16,115 nucleotides of DNA. Source: an uncultured Azohydromonas sp. GTDB lineage: Bacteria; Pseudomonadota; Gammaproteobacteria; Burkholderiales; Burkholderiaceae_C. The translations under genes and the position numbers were made by a program. Positions within the stretch are counted from its first letter, which is position 1. Each line of letters opens with the position of its first letter. The notes beneath the pieces were generated by a model. The model ran no database searches. It saw nothing but the letters and a program-made list of their open reading frames with translations, and was not told where the DNA came from. This document shows, one piece after another, positions 15,626 through 16,115 of this stretch. Location: contig NZ_CALAOH010000156.1 in assembly GCF_937926365.1 (NCBI RefSeq), forward strand, positions 1 to 16,115. The letters run 5' to 3'.

Positions 15626-15652
15626 TTTGGTTTGCTTATGACTTAGGGTCAA
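15624..15652 (-). promoter_or_regulatory. Candidate sigma-70 promoter of the PEP-CTERM gene
   Basis: On the - strand, TTGACC (15652-15647, 5 of 6 to consensus) is followed after 17 bases by CAAATT (15629-15624, 3 of 6). Transcription would start near 15616, inside the inverted repeat at 15601-15625. The -10 is weak, so this is only a candidate. Confidence 0.3.
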
Positions 15653-15701
15653 CCCCACAATCGAATAGCGCATATGAGCGCCAGGGATTTGCAATGTTTT
15701 T

Positions 15702-15721
15702 CCAGCATTTACAAATACTGG
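15702..15721. promoter_or_regulatory. 20-bp dyad-symmetric site upstream of the PEP-CTERM gene
   Basis: ccagcatttacaaatactgg pairs at 8 of 10 symmetric positions. It lies about 130 to 150 bases upstream of the PEP-CTERM start, in the AT-rich segment. The CCAG-N12-CTGG form is like a binding site for a dimeric regulator, but I cannot name the protein. Confidence 0.35.
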
Positions 15722-16011
15722 CAACGAATGACTTTTGTCTTTGATAAGGCATCAGATTGCCAGCAGGAAGTCTGTTTGTCAGTACTTATAAACTTGGCGT
15801 GAAGCCGGATTTCCTTCAACGGGAGAACGGTTTTTCAAATAAGCGCTCGCTCGGTTTCCGTTTCGCCCTCCGGGACGGGACTGGCGAGCGGAGGCACGAC
15901 GAAACCTCGCGCCGGATAAACCAAGCAGCGAGTGCGCCGCGCACGGCACGCGAGCACGACCAATAGGAAAACCGCGGCGGGAACCGCGGACGTGGAGCGT
16001 GCGAATGCGCA

Positions 16012-16035
16012 GCTGATGGGCTGATGGGCTGACGG
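16012..16035. repeat. Three tandem copies of an 8-mer
   Basis: gctgatgg (16012-16019), gctgatgg (16020-16027) and gctgacgg (16028-16035) lie head to tail. The third copy differs by one base. The repeat runs into the inverted repeat at 16026-16077. Confidence 0.8.
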
Positions 16036-16077
16036 TCCGCGGCATCCGCGCGGCGCGCGGACGTACGTATTCAGCCC
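16026..16077. repeat. Two-part nested inverted repeat near the window end
   Basis: The outer arms are gggctga (16026-16032) and tcagccc (16071-16077). The inner arms are gtccgcg (16035-16041) and cgcggac (16056-16062). Between them on the right side lies the palindrome acgtacgt (16061-16068). The result is a long cruciform or RNA stem with an asymmetric internal loop. Its function is unknown; it could be a terminator for a gene beyond the window, a repeat-element end or part of a structured RNA. Confidence 0.5.
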
Positions 16078-16115
16078 ACCCTGTTGCCCGGGGCGTGGTG
16101 AGGGCCACGCAGTAG

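Larger units (their letters stand above)
15572..16115. other. Gene-free region: AT-rich part followed by GC-rich part with inverted repeats
   Basis: No reading frame on either strand has a credible start, ribosome site or recognisable protein. The first part belongs to the low-GC segment (132 of 300 bases are G+C over 15541-15840). From 15841 composition returns to about 70% GC. That second part has nested inverted repeats: gtttcg/cgaaac (15860-15865, 15900-15905) enclosing cctccg/cggagg (15867-15872, 15889-15894); ccgcgg twice (15972-15977, 15984-15989); and a terminal structured element at 16026-16077. It may be a dispersed repeat, a structured RNA or the flank of the next gene. Confidence 0.5.

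Noticed and set aside
15676..15691. Sigma-54-like TGGC...TGC sequence upstream of the PEP-CTERM gene
   Set aside because: The GG-to-GC spacing is 9 bases rather than the required 10, so it fails the key rule for sigma-54 promoters.
15572..15724. 51-residue N-terminal extension of the PEP-CTERM protein
   Set aside because: The internal ATG at 15571 has AAGGA at the right distance and starts a proper signal peptide; the extension covers the promoter-like region.
15757..15966. 69-residue frame on the + strand beginning with TTG
   Set aside because: No ribosome site, no known motif, and it spans an abrupt composition change.
15779..16108. 109-residue frame on the - strand
   Set aside because: Arg/Ser/Ala/Gly-rich with no conserved pattern, and it covers several inverted repeats; treated as non-coding.
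1..16115. CRISPR arrays, tRNA or rRNA genes, insertion sequences
   Set aside because: No regularly spaced repeats, no cloverleaf or rRNA-like conserved stretches and no transposase or integrase were seen.

Overview
The window is uniformly GC-rich (a 60-base sample at 6001-6060 is 77% GC) with dense gene packing. Its gene families (MltB, DsbB, ComEC, RidA, a PEP-CTERM exoprotein, and the COG2307/COG2308/DUF2126/transglutaminase set) together suggest a betaproteobacterium of the order Burkholderiales, probably Comamonadaceae/Sphaerotilaceae-like. That placement is inference from gene content and composition.

Layout. (i) 1-1444, + strand: the 3' end of a probable TgpA-type membrane transglutaminase (DUF3488/transglutaminase/DUF4129), then a periplasmic lytic transglycosylase of the MltB family. 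A 13-bp perfect stem at 1479-1514 lies between this gene and the convergent gene and probably terminates both. (ii) 1557-11326, - strand: five consecutive genes, which are the most interesting part of the window. In order of transcription they are a 1181-aa transglutaminase/DUF2126 (putative amidoligase) protein, an 831-aa circularly permuted ATP-grasp/alpha-E fusion, a 391-aa transglutaminase-like protein, a 478-aa stand-alone circularly permuted ATP-grasp protein and a 332-aa stand-alone alpha-E protein. (iii) 11429-14044, - strand: comEC/rec2, the DNA-uptake channel. (iv) 14043-15010, + strand: a RidA-family deaminase gene coupled by an ATGA overlap to dsbB. (v) 14990-15571, - strand: a PEP-CTERM exoprotein convergent with, and overlapping, dsbB. 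(vi) 15572-16115: no convincing gene. It has an AT-rich part (132 of 300 bases G+C at 15541-15840) holding the PEP-CTERM promoter region, then a GC-rich part with several inverted repeats and a triple tandem 8-mer.

How the genes may work together. The five-gene block combines families previously predicted by comparative genomics to form a peptide-bond forming or peptide-tagging system: ATP-grasp and DUF2126 ligases, alpha-E helical partners and papain-like transglutaminase-fold enzymes. Its biochemical substrate is, to my knowledge, not established. Two features stand out. The ATP-grasp domain of the fused protein has lost most of the motif residues kept in its stand-alone neighbour, suggesting a pseudoenzyme or regulatory copy. 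The proteasome-like Anbu hydrolase often found with such operons is absent here. The block reads as two modules: a coupled three-gene module (gaps of a few bases or ATGA overlap) and a two-gene module after a 96-bp gap with a stem-loop.
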